Below are positions 10,137 through 20,003 of a stretch of DNA of 64,000 bases, in pieces; the stretch's first letter is position 1, and each line of letters begins with the position of its first letter. This DNA comes from Galeruca laticollis (lineage: Eukaryota; Arthropoda; Insecta; Coleoptera; Chrysomelidae). The position numbers and the translations under genes were made by a program. Under the pieces are notes generated by a model. That model did no database searches. It saw only the letters and a program-made list of their open reading frames with translations, and was not told the DNA's origin. Where the stretch lies: assembly GCA_963921935.1 (NCBI GenBank), contig OY998175.1, positions 292,524,246-292,588,245 on the forward strand, in the 5' to 3' direction.

Positions 10137-10461
10137 ATGTCTAAACAAAGAAACCGAGGAGTAAGGGCAAAGCGGAGCTCAGATACTTTGGAAACTGTTT
10201 GGGATGTCTATGACACCAAACAATATAAAATCAGGGTTTGCTGCGTGTGTTATATACCTCTTCGACTCCGATAAAATACCTGAGGAAGCTTTCGCACCAA
10301 GTACTGTTACTGAGAATCAAAACCTTTATGAGCCCCCTAAAGTAGCAGAACTACAGCGAGTGGTTATTCCTGAAATAGCAGGTCCTCAAGAGCAAGTGTT
10401 AGTTGATAGAATAAATAGAGGAGCAACTCCAGAACCAGGTCCCTCAGGAAGACAACTGTAA
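10137..10461 (+). pseudogene. Pogo-type transposase, N-terminus joined to C-terminal part (internal deletion)
   Basis: A start codon at 10137 gives about 20 residues of a basic N-terminus (MSKQRNRGVRAKR), then the frame changes to one reading SGFAACVIYLFDSD and EEAFAPSTVTE. The latter is the stretch after the DDE_1 catalytic core of Tigger-type transposases (GF..xGIYPFxxxxI..E.F.PS). The HTH and the whole DDE core are therefore deleted. The frame ends at 10461 after PEPGPSGRQL; the rest of the C-terminus lies at 14757-15251, beyond a nested insertion. Confidence 0.7.
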
Positions 10462-11107
10462 TAAGCACAAATATGGCAAGGAATTTAAGAGCACCCTATA
10501 AATAAAAATTATCATCAAATACATTTCAAACCAAAAAAAACACGATACAAATGTTTAAAGCGACTCAGTTTTCTGTAATTGTAGGCAGTTAAAAAGCAAA
10601 CAAGTAATTATGATAACAATAAAGAAGAGTCCCAAATTTGTTACTCATATATGTCGAACACCAAAAGAACGATGTTTATGAACACTATAAAATACAGACG
10701 AATTATGCAATTATTATAGAGAAATTAGAGCATTAAAGATAACCTTCAACAATCAAAAACACAACATAGAGAAACAAGGACGAGTTAGGTGACACATCTA
10801 AAAAACAGCAACGTGTGCTGAAATGGCATAGCAACCCATCTCAGAGACCCCGTGATAAATACAAGAAAAAACGAGGCAGAGCGGCAGTACGGGTCTTCCA
10901 GCGGTTGTTGATATACGACAGCACGCGTTTTGACAGTGCGCGTTCAGTGATTTTCGCGGAGTGCTGGAATCAGAGATAGCTGATCAGAACTCATCTCCTA
11001 TCGACCGATCGTAAAATCCAGACGCCGATTTTACGGGGTGAAACGTTAGATTTTCCGAGCCGTAAGTTTTGAATCTGAAAACCTTTTTTGTTTTGTTTTG
11101 GGGAAAA
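10462..11107. other. Insertion of unknown type, left part
   Basis: No coding sequence recognised. It separates two parts of the pogo transposase gene and so must be younger than that element. The right part is 13765-14730. No LTR pair or inverted termini could be defined. Confidence 0.4.
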
Positions 11108-11109
11108 CA

Positions 11110-11194
11110 GAGTATTATACATAGTAGAATTTTCCAGTTTGTTATACAATTTTATTTAGGGATATTTACGAGGGGTACACCCACTAAACCTGAG

Positions 11195-11198
<4 letters not shown>
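11110..11198 (+). repeat. Left copy of a ~88-bp direct repeat flanking the RTE
   Basis: This segment recurs at 13676-13764 in the same orientation with scattered differences (by eye about 85 percent identical); the shared core includes ATATTTACGAGGGGTAC. A TA microsatellite begins directly after it. Confidence 0.75.

Positions 11199-11233
<35 letters not shown>
11199..11233. repeat. (TA)n microsatellite
   Basis: About 35 bp of alternating TA at the 3' border of the minus-strand RTE element. Confidence 0.95.
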
Positions 11234-11235
<2 letters not shown>

Positions 11236-11240
11236 CCGGT

Positions 11241-11639
11241 TTAGAACGTCTTTCGACGTTGTCCGACGCCTTGCCTCCATCTTTTCCTGTCGTCCCAGTC
11301 CACTTCTTGCAGGTTTCTAGCACTCATGGCTTTAACCACGCCCTGTTTCCAAATGGTTTTCGGTCTTCCTCTTTTCCGACGTTCTATCGGTTGCCAGTTC
11401 ATTACTTGTTTGGGGAGTCTTGTTTCTGACATACGTTGTATGTGCCCATACCATGTAAGTTGTTTTTTCTCTATGTCGTCTATAATGGTACCTTCAATCC
11501 CCATTATTTCTTTAATGGTGTCATTCCTGATTCTATCTCTTCTTGAAATCCTGAGTGATCTTCTCATCGCATCCATTTCAACAGCTTCTAATCTTTTTTT
11601 ATATTTCTCTGTTAGTCTCCAGTTTTCAGATCCATACAA
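11241..11639 (-). pseudogene. RTE C-terminal tail
   Basis: The 132-residue frame begins with YGSENWRLT and continues with RRSLRISRRDRIRN, WYGHIQRM and RRKRGRPKTIW, the characteristic tail after RT in RTE-like elements. It ends close to the TA microsatellite that forms the element 3' border. Confidence 0.85.
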
Positions 11640-11756
11640 TAGGCTGCTTTTTACTAAAGTTTCATATATATTGAATTTTCTGTTCTTTGTAATATTTTTA
11701 TTCCACAGAATGCCATTGAGACAAGATATCGCTTTTTTCGCTATTGTTATTCTACT

Positions 11757-12788
11757 TTATATTTCTTTGTTATCTGTCCCAGTTGAGTCAAATGTCACTC
11801 CCAGATAGTTATAGGCCTGACAGTGTGTTATTGTTCGATCGTTATTTAATGTTAGATCACTAGGTTCTTCACCGATACAAAGATATTTGGTCTTTTGAAT
11901 GTTGACCCTTAGACCCCAGATTTCGTACTCTTCAATCAACTTGCGCATCATGTACTCCATATCTTCCTTATCATTTGATATAATTGCTTGATCATCGGCA
12001 AACTGCAAAGTATAAAGTGTTGTGTTATCGAGTTCTATTCCCATTCCATGAATTTTCCTTTTCCATTGTTTTAAAGGTGCTGCCACATATATTTTGAACA
12101 ATGTTGGCGATATACAACATCCCTGTCTCAAACCTTTATTCACTGTAAATTCATCAGTGATATATTTTCCTATTTTTACTCTTGAGTTTGCTCCATTATA
12201 AAGATTTTGTAGAGCTGTAATAAGAGTGTGATTGATGTTGGTGTCTTTTAGAACTTCCCATAGTTTCACCGTTGGTATTGTGTCGTATGCTTTGTGTAAG
12301 TCTACAAATGTTATATGTATTTCTCGGTTAGTTGCCGTCTTCTTTTCAATAATTTGTTTGAGACAAAATATATTATCGTTACATGTTCTTCCAGCACGAA
12401 ATCCGCTTTGTTCTTCTTCTTCTTGACCTTTAATTTCATCCTCTATAAGATCTCTCAGTACTCGTCCATACAGTCTACTGACTGCACTTGTTACGGATAT
12501 TCCTCTGTAATTTTCACATCGTTTTCTATCGCCTTTTTTATAGATTGGTGTTATATATGCAGTTTTCCATTCTTCTGGAACGGGATGTCCATTAATGCAC
12601 AATTTGAATATGTACGCTAGACCCCCGAACAATGTATCTGTTCCATTCTTCAGAAGTTCAGCGCACACACCCTCAGGGCCACAAGCTTTTCCATTTTTCA
12701 AACCTTTTATTGCTTTTTTGATTATATCCCCAATGATTTCAACGTTTTCGCCTTGTATATCTCTTTCTTCCGTAATTGATTCATTCAA
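11757..12788 (-). pseudogene. RTE reverse transcriptase
   Basis: A 343-residue open frame with RT landmarks in order: NGKACGPEGV, TPIYKKGDR, NYRGISV, QSGFRAGR, the catalytic motif A ITFVDLHKAYDT, GLRQGCCISPTLF, and motif C as FADD (LQFADDQAI). FADD with this framework is typical of RTE and related clades. It would prime on nicked chromosomal DNA. Upstream (12834-13322) is the linker and downstream (11241-11639) the tail; frameshifts at about 12830 and 11750 break the polyprotein. Confidence 0.9.
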
Positions 12789-12833
12789 ATATTCTTGTCT
12801 GTCTTCAGTAAGTAATTCTTTATAGTAGTCTAT

Positions 12834-13603
12834 TCATTTTTTTGTTTCTATTATCTTTATGTGTGATCTTTCCTTATGTGATGTTCGAATTGAATTTATG
12901 AATCTCCAAGCTTCTGTGTTTTCCCGTCCTCCAATGTAGGTATTGATATCGTGACATTTCTTATCCCAAAGTTCATTTTTTTCTTTCTGAATCAATTTTC
13001 TTGTTTCACGTTTAATTATTTTGTAGTGTTCGAGATCATCTGGATTTTTTGTGTTTAACCATTTTAGGTATAAGTCTTTCTTTTGTTTTACTAAAACTTC
13101 TATATCTTCATTCCACCACAAATTATCACTTATAATATATTGCTTATGTGTTCCTAATGATTCTTTAGCCGCTTCGTGTATACTTGAGATGATGTTATTA
13201 TAGGTTTCTTGAAATGTGAGGTCTTGAAAATTTGGTATCAGCTTATTGTCTAGTCTTTGTTGATATAATTGTATTGTACTGTCATGTATCAGGCTATCAA
13301 GATTATATTTTGTATGTGGCACTTCTTGTAAGTCAATCGTTTGGTTGTCTTTATTTTGTACTTTATATTTTAGCGAAAAGAATATTTTGGCTCGTACCAG
13401 AAAATGATCTGATCCACCACCAAAAGCTCCTCTTAGTACTCTGACATCATTTATCTGTATGCTTGATTTTTGTCTAAGGATGAAGTAATATATTACTGAT
13501 TTCAGATTACGTGTTGGTTGTGTCCAGGTGTATCTATGTATATCTTTATGATTGCAGAAGCCATTCGTGATTGTTAAGTTGTTGGTTTCACATAATTGTA
13601 TGA

Positions 13604-13604
<1 letters not shown>
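12834..13604 (-). pseudogene. RTE endonuclease C-terminus and linker
   Basis: The frame 12834-13322 is a charged helical linker with LWWNEDIEVLV and EAWRFI motifs common between endonuclease and RT. Reading on (13330-13600, other frame) gives the endonuclease end, including YTWTQP and GGGSDHFLVRA. The catalytic first half is absent. Confidence 0.78.

Positions 13605-13650
<46 letters not shown>
13605..13650. repeat. (TA)n microsatellite
   Basis: Alternating TA at the truncated 5' border of the minus-strand RTE, mirroring the array at its 3' border. Confidence 0.95.
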
Positions 13651-13653
<3 letters not shown>

Positions 13654-13675
13654 CTATATATATTACTTTAATTAG

Positions 13676-13764
13676 AGAGTATTATATATTCTAGAATTTT
13701 TCAGTTTATTATACAAATTTATTTAAGGATATTTACGAGGGGTACGCCACTTAAACATGAGATA
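13676..13764 (+). repeat. Right copy of the ~88-bp direct repeat
   Basis: Same orientation as 11110-11198; see that entry. The pair encloses the RTE and both TA arrays. Confidence 0.75.
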
Positions 13765-14730
13765 CATATTTAGCACTTTCGATTTTGTTTATGTATGTTC
13801 CCTTCAGGAAATAGTGCACTGGCCTATTATATTTTACTTACAGAGATTTCTACTCAATACCGGTTTATACATCTGATATCTAGGAAGTGCCAATGAACTC
13901 ATATTTATCGATTTAATTGTGTTCGCCTAGAAAACTAGATTTCGCTATTTATTAAAAATGTATCGGACATCGAAGGTCGCCCATGTCGGCAGAAAATATC
14001 CTGTTACGAACTCATTTTTCTGGAGTGGAGACGAAACTGCCAGTAGGTAAATCCATATCAAGGGAGCCAATAAAGTAACCATTAGCTAGGTCACGGTGTC
14101 CTGTTTATACTCTAGTAAGGAGGCCAAATGTTTCTTTTAAAAAGTAGAACCCCGGTCACTTTTCGCTGACGTAGTGAACTCCGTTATCCTTACCAGACAC
14201 TAACTGAGAGTTGAATCAAAATACATAAAGAAACTAGAGTTAAGGGCAAAACCAGACGATTAGTTGAAATAGAGAATAAATACATAACGGAATCCTAGCG
14301 ATTTCCGTTTACCAATACGAATTAATTTTATTGCGCTATAATTGTATACCATAGGTGTCGAAAGTGTATCTCAAGTTATTATTTTCAGTTTTTTGTTTTT
14401 TGTTTTTTTGTCATATATCTGATTGTAATATAGGCATATTTATTTGTTATCTACCTAGTATGTTTCCCTTACTCCCGATAATTCCCCCTAGGTACAGGTG
14501 TACTGGACCCGTGGACGTACGGGGGTCCTGACTACACGGCGCACCTCAGAGCTCAGGCTTGGCATATAGTTTAAGCCCAAGACACGACACCCGTCCGCTC
14601 GAGCTAGGAAGCTACCCTCTCTCAAGGTTCAAAAGGTGGGGGAGAGAATCCTGCTCTCTCGTGCCCTACGGCACTGGTGAAAGCAATCGTTGCAACCAAA
14701 TTCGAACCATAATCAACGCCTGTTATTACA
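13765..14730. other. Insertion of unknown type, right part
   Basis: No coding homology recognised. The last 200 bp (about 14500-14730) are distinctly GC-richer than the surroundings. It abuts the resumed pogo transposase C-terminus. Confidence 0.4.
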
Positions 14731-14756
14731 CCGGGGAGCTTAGAAAAAGCAGATTA

Positions 14757-15251
14757 TTACACAACCGTCAGTTGCAAAAGCGCCGCTTGCAACAGTCTAA
14801 ATATAGTGACTCCAGTGATACTAGTGACAAAGAAGAGTAGGAATCGCCTGATAGTGAAGATGAAGAAAATATTGTTGCTGAAGAATCCAAATTTGCCAAT
14901 ACATCGTTTTCCAAGATGCTTCCTACTGCAGAACCAACACGTATATTTACGAGGAATAGAAAGCTGGCTCTTAACAGCAGAGTACATCCTGATGCACAGA
15001 GAACAACATCTGTGACCAATACTAAAACAGCTTCTACCAGCTCTGTGAAATCCAAAGACAAATTTTCTTCTAATTCCACCAAAAAAATGTCCAGTAGAAA
15101 TATAGAAAGTTGGTATTACAAAGCATGCAAGGAGGAAACAATGGCAGATATGCATTTTTGTTTTTCGTGCCGGTGCTACCTGCATGATGAATGCATAGGA
15201 CTGTCAAAGGATGATAAGGCGGAAAGCTACATATGTCCATATTGTTCTTGA
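14757..15251 (+). pseudogene. Pogo-type transposase C-terminus with PHD-like zinc finger
   Basis: Frames 14757-14840 and 14916-15251, split by one in-frame stop at 14838-14840, give a Ser/Asp/Glu-rich spacer (SDSSDTSDKEE) and a cysteine-rich end: WYYKACKEE, HFCFSC, LHDECIG and ICPYCS. The spacing C-x2-C, C-x2-C, H-x3-C, C-x2-C resembles the PHD-like finger that closes many insect Tigger/pogo transposases. It belongs to the same element as 10137-10461. Confidence 0.75.
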
Positions 15252-15563
15252 AGTTTTATTTTTTAAACTTGAATATTTTTAGTATGGAGCGTTATTGTTT
15301 ACCCTGTTTTAACACTAAAGCCACTTTGCATTTTTTTGTTTTTTGATTTACAACAGAAATTATTAATAATTTATTAAATTTTGTTCATTTTAGTAAAATG
15401 TTAATATGCCCTTTGTCTATATAGATTTTTTTCGAAAAATGTACTTTTATTTACTTCCATATAGGAACATCTAAATGTTAGCGTGGCCTTATTTCCTACA
15501 CTTACCTTAGATATACTAATTATGTATAACGGATATCATGAGAAATTCTTATAATTCTTGTAG

Positions 15564-16017
15564 GTTACTTTGAGTTTTCCAAAATCCGCCTATTTAGAAT
15601 ACGAAGAATTGAAAAATTACATTTATCCTTTCCATCATCTCTTAAATGTATGTTTAGAAGTACAACAGAACTTATACTGTTGGCAAGACGGACCTTTTGA
15701 AATGTTAAATTACGAAAGTACCAAGAATGCCGTCATAAAGTACCAGAAGGAATTATCTGACACGTACAAAACTTATAGACAAAAGTTACGACAAGCTCAA
15801 GATGAAAATATTGCTCTTAGATTTAAAGGAACAGTTGACGATCCGGATATTTTAAACTGGCCAGCGCCATTGAAGTTGTGCGGTACTGCCTTGAGACGAA
15901 TTGAAGCTTTTAAGCCGTCCGTTAACGTTATGAAAATTATTTGCAATGATTGCTTAAGGAAAAGACATTGGAAAGCAATGTCTGAAATTGCTGGGACTGA
16001 TGTAACTCCTAATGCTG
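15564..16017 (+). CDS. Dynein heavy chain, exon b (DHC_N2 linker, first part)
   Basis: Acceptor ATAATTCTTGTAG before 15564, phase 0; donor GCTG/GTAAGT after 16017, phase 1. The 151 codons match the start of the DHC_N2 linker: YEELKNYIYPFHHLL, W-x-DGPF (WQDGPFEML), PAPLKLCG, and the hallmark RHW motif (RKRHWKAMSEIAG). The linker is the mechanical element that swings over the AAA ring. Sequence before the RHW motif resembles single-headed inner-arm chains (DNAH3/7/12-like), by my recollection of the family. No disruption is seen. Confidence 0.93.
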
Positions 16018-16112
16018 GTAAGTTCAAAAATTTATGGTATTGTATTGAAAATATAAAATCAACAATGCCAAGTAACAATGAATAACTAATTTTAAATACC
16101 ATAAAGAAGGAA

Positions 16113-16871
16113 AATCATGTAGCCACCCGAAGGTCTGGGTTTTGTTCGTCCAGTCGGTGTAGCACATCCTCTTTGTCACCGTGAGCTTCGCTAGGGACCC
16201 AGAGGGAGGCTTTCGTCAGCTGGGGGAGGTTGTCGACGTGTACCACGTCGAGCTTAGCCTCCTTCCATGGTTTCAGTTGTGAAACTGTGTTCCTTAGCCA
16301 CTCTAGCGTTTCGTCATTATCGCAGGTGACTCTGATTATTTCTCCAGAGTGCGACCATGACCTAAAAGTAGGTGGCTTTTTCTGACTGCCGGCGGCGGGT
16401 TTCGTCCAAAGCCTCCATTAGTTGTCTTTTGACAAGGTATCCCTTATCGGTAATTATTTTACCGTATGGATCGGCCTTGTCTATAATAGCTACCCGTAAA
16501 TGGCTGGTAGCTGCTTCGCTGTAGCACTTTGCTTTAGCATCCATCCGTATCCTCTTTCCTCTGGAAGAGTTTTCCCCCGAGGTGTTGGAGCGGATTCGCT
16601 TCTTTTCTTGAGGGGCGACGCGTTTCGGGCCTCTTTTGGAGGAGGAACTGTCATTTCCGCCTTTGCATTTTTGGCCGCTGGGGCCAGGTTTAGATAGGGA
16701 GGGGCGAGTGGCGCTGGTAGTGTCTGTAGAGACTCCAGCCTGCTGCCTCGTTTTCCTCCTTCTCTTTGCCTCAGCACCGCACTCTTTTACCTCGACGGTG
16801 CTTTTGAGGTGGAGGTGTGCGTTCTCGCTCATCCTCCGGTTTTTTTTTTTTTGTTTATGTTGTTGATCCAT
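16113..16871 (-). pseudogene. ORF1 of a non-LTR element (DUF4780-like)
   Basis: The minus strand starts with MDQQHKQKKKNRR at 16871, continues with a basic, Ser/Pro-rich region, then LRVAIIDKADPYGKI, a motif I associate with DUF4780 in insect non-LTR ORF1 proteins. That frame ends at 16362; a frameshift leads to FRSWSHSGEIIRV, WLRNTVSQLKPW and ASLWVPSEA down to about 16113. The region is notably GC-richer than the dynein intron. Only the 5' part of the element is present: sequence after 16113 is intron, so the copy lacks its 3' half. Confidence 0.75.
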
Positions 16872-17290
16872 TTTGATGCCACGAGTCGCTAGGGAAAGGT
16901 TTATCGTTCCTGGCAGAGCCCTGCATACCAGAAAAAGGCTATATGCAAGGGGGTGTCGCCTGGTACCCCCAGGGGAACGTTCACGGTCGCATACCCTGCG
17001 GCCATTCAGCCATCGGCACGTTCCTTAATCCTTAGCTTGGGTTTCGTTGGAGTGCCATTTGGTTGGTCAACACTGCTGTCACTGATGATCAGCAGTGCTA
17101 ACGTATCCGGCGGTGCCACGAGGAGGCAGACACTCGATGGTTGCATTTCTCCATTGGACTGCAGAAAGCTACCCACAAGCAGACAAGCAAGCGCATGCAA
17201 GCAAATAAGCAAACCAACTACAAAGCAATGGCCAACTTACAACCAACCCCGCCACCATAAACGTACTATCAACTACTACTATTTCTGCGG
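16872..17290 (-). other. 5' untranslated part of the non-LTR element
   Basis: GC-rich sequence upstream of the ORF1 start on the minus strand. It contains short palindromes such as TGATGATCAGCA near 17080. The 5' boundary is placed where base composition drops back to AT-rich intron, at about 17290, and is approximate. Confidence 0.5.
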
Positions 17291-17601
17291 AGGACTTTGT
17301 AGGTATTAAAGCACTCGCTGAAAAACGACAAAATAATTTAAAAAACATTCCATCTTTTTTGGGGTAAACCAATGAATCTTAGATGGAAAATTAAAAGTCT
17401 ATAAATCCAAAACACTAAACAAATAAAGTATGAAGTACCGTTCTCTGATGGCATAGTCGGTATATTTTTTAAAAACGTAAATATATTTTTTAAATGATTC
17501 ATTGCGCCGGGAAGTGGAAAATTACAGACTTAAAATATTTTATAACTTTTTTGTTGTTAATATCCATATAGAAATAATTATATTTCTTGAAACCATTTTA
17601 G

Positions 17602-19080
17602 GTTCAACTTTACGTAAAATAATGCAAGTGGACTTTTTTTCCAAAATAGAAGAATACGAAATCGTCAGTGTTGGGGCTACAAAGGAACAACTTCTATTAG
17701 ACCAACTAACAGATTTGAGGAAACAATGGATCAACATCAATTTCACAGTAAATAAACACAAAACGTACGATATAAAAATCTTGGTACAATTGGATGAAAT
17801 AGAAACTGTCATTATTGATCACAATACTTTAATAAGGAATATGAAAAGTTCGGTTTTTATAACACCGCACGAAGCAGCAGTAAAAGATTATTTTGAGAAG
17901 ATTACCAAAGTGCAAAAAACTATAGAAAATTGGTATAACGTTCAAAATGTTTTGCTTAAACTTTACCCGATAATATCTCTTAAAGAACTTGAAATTATTA
18001 TACCAAACGAAACAAAAATGTTGGAGAATGTTATTATAAATTACAATAAAGCTATTGATGTAATTTCTAATCAACCAAATGTTTTCAAGATAATAGAAGA
18101 AACTGATATAGCAGAGGATCTGATGAATAGCATAACAAATTTAGAAACGGTTTTTTTAGGTGTAAATAGGTATTTGGATAAAATACGATGTGATTTCCCG
18201 AGATTTTATTTTATTTCGAATGACGAATTTATAAAAGCTATTTCAAACTCGAAAGAAATCCTGATGTCCGAACATTTCTTGAAAAAGCTATTTCAAAATG
18301 TTTCTAGTTTAGACGTAACAGAAAATAAAATAATAGGCATAAAAGGCACTCTAGAAGAAGTTAAATTTGAAACTTTTCAAGAAATAGAACCAACATTACA
18401 CGCTACTTTTAAAAAAGTTGAAGCAGAAATCAGACGTACAATTAAAAAACAAATTTTGGAATGCTTCAAAATTTTAACCGAACTAGAATTTAGAGAAATG
18501 ATTCATAAATTTATCGAACAAGTAATCAAAGTATCTTTACAATGTTATTGGACTGAAAATATAGAAATGGCGCTTTGTATTAAATCAGATAAAAACCTGG
18601 AAATTTGCCTTAACAACTTAAACAATTCAATTGAAGAAAAAATTAAAATGATCAAAGAAAGTTCAAACAATTATTATTTAAAAACAAAACACGTTATAGT
18701 AAGCGAATTATATATAAAAGAATTAATTAACAAGATTTTGGATTCAACAAAAATAAGTATCTACAATTTCGAATGGGAAGCGCATTTCAAATATAATTTA
18801 ACCAACGACAACGTCAAAGTGACATGTATGAACACCACTTTAGACTACGTATACGAATACTTAGGAAATTATTGTCACCTAATAACACCTAATACTGAAA
18901 GATGTTTCAGGATGTTGATAAATACATATCAAATGAATTACTGTGGATTACTTCAAGGCCAATCAGACGGAACCAAATTCGAAACCATAAAATGTTTGGC
19001 TTCTTTGCTGGGAAACTTTTTGACAAAATTTGTTTGCAGTAACCATTTGAGGAGTTATACACTGGAAAGATATTTAAAAG
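17602..19080 (+). CDS. Dynein heavy chain, exon c (linker to AAA1 P-loop)
   Basis: Acceptor CCATTTTAG before 17602 completes a glycine codon from exon b (phase 1); donor AAAAG/GTAAGT after 19080, phase 1. The 493 codons cover the rest of the linker (STLRKIMQ, RFYFISNDEFIKAI) and the start of AAA1 (FEWEAHFKYNL, YEYLGN, LITPNTERCF). At 18957-18986 the P-loop reads GQSDGTKFET where active dyneins have GPAGTGKTET: only the lysine and ET survive, the glycine before it and the threonine after it are replaced. The exon otherwise has no frameshift or stop. AAA1 is the catalytic ATPase of dyneins. Confidence 0.94.
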
Positions 19081-19620
19081 GTAAGTAAAAGTTCATTTCT
19101 ACAAATATTTATGTATACAGCCCGCGCGTAACGCAGATATTTTTATCACTCCGGGAAATACAGTTGGGGGGGGGGGGGGGTTTCTGTGAGATACAGTAAC
19201 AAAATTTTTGTTAAGTATATTAGATGAACCGGAAATTTTAAATGTTGCTAGTCTCAACGTTGCCAAATATTTGAGTTATACGAACAATATATGTAAAAGT
19301 CGAGAAACCTAGCTAGAGACTTAGATATTCACAAACGAAAGCCAAAAAAAACTAACGTAAAGGATGGTATTACTTTATTACTACTGAGCGGCACGTGCGG
19401 TACAATGTCTTAGTATAAGCGTCCCAACTAGCCATCCGATGTTCGGATTTTTATTTAACCTTCCTTGGTTGGCGCTTCGTTTCTGAGCATAGATAGTAGC
19501 GGCGCACAGAGAGTTCGCATAACTTTTTTATCTCCAAAATGGTGAAATACAGTACGTGCAACTGTTTATTTTCATAAACAAACATTTTAAATGATTATAA
19601 ACCATTTTCTGTGTCTGTAA
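19081..19620. other. Start of dynein intron 3, with a 15-G run
   Basis: Begins at the splice donor GTAAGT (19081) and ends where the first non-LTR copy begins. A homopolymer of 15 G lies at 19166-19180. No coding sequence is seen. Confidence 0.6.
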
Positions 19621-19662
19621 GAATTTGAAAGGTGGGTGGCCTACTGAGGTTCATATTTCCTT

Positions 19663-19965
19663 CTAGCTCGTTATCCGGCCTACTTGTTTGAAGTAGGCGA
19701 GTAGAATGTGTTCGACAGTTTCATATTCTTCTTCACATTCTCTACAAAGTGGGGTGTCAGACAGACCCAGTCTGTGTAGGAGTTTTCGTAGGTGGCTGTG
19801 ACCAGTGAGAATACCCGTGGCTGTTCGTAGGGTCTGCCTGTTCATAGTCACGTATTTTTTGGCTACTTTGCTGTCTGGATACTGTAACAGTTCCTTGACA
19901 AGCCTGGAGCCTTCTGCGTCGTCCCATCTATTCTTAAACTTATTAAGGGAGTGTTCCTTTAACAT
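19663..19965 (-). pseudogene. Non-LTR ORF2 C-terminal tail (copy 1)
   Basis: The 100-residue frame has LRTATGILTGHSHLRKLL followed by CRECEEEYETVEHILL, the His/Cys-containing tail common after RNase H in this type of element. It lies left of the hAT insertion. Confidence 0.8.
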
Positions 19966-20003
19966 GTCAGCCGTCGTTGACGCCGATAGACCAATGAAGG
20001 TGC

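Larger units (their letters stand above)
11234..13604 (-). mobile_element. RTE-type non-LTR retrotransposon, 5'-truncated
   Basis: The minus strand encodes, from 13604 downward, the end of an endonuclease domain (GGGSDHFLV, the conserved SDH block), a linker, a long RT and the C-terminal tail. Both borders are TA microsatellites (13605-13650 and 11199-11233) and outside these lies an 88-bp direct repeat. It inserted in the unknown insertion within the pogo element. It is the third level of nesting in dynein intron 1. Confidence 0.87.
9708..15509 (+). mobile_element. Pogo/Tigger-type DNA transposon filling dynein intron 1
   Basis: Terminal inverted repeats of 29 bp (9708-9736 and the complement of 15481-15509) match at 26 positions and begin TAAGGTAAGTG; the TA at each outer end fits the TA target duplication of the Tc1/mariner-pogo group. 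Inside are remnants of a DDE_1 transposase (10137-10461) and a C-terminal PHD-like finger (14757-15251). About 4.2 kb between these is later insertion, including an RTE retrotransposon. Short repeats containing ATAACGCC near the left end may be subterminal transposase-binding sites. The element occupies 5802 of the 5956 bp of the intron. Confidence 0.85.

Noticed and set aside
11326..12825. + strand frames at 11326-11808 and 12315-12825
   Set aside because: Opposite-strand shadows of the RTE reverse transcriptase.
11199..13650. TA arrays as origin or regulatory elements
   Set aside because: Simple microsatellites at retrotransposon borders explain them.
14559..14756. Open frame upstream of the pogo C-terminus as a natural N-terminal extension
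   Set aside because: It lies in GC-rich inserted sequence with no similarity to transposases; the open frame is probably chance.
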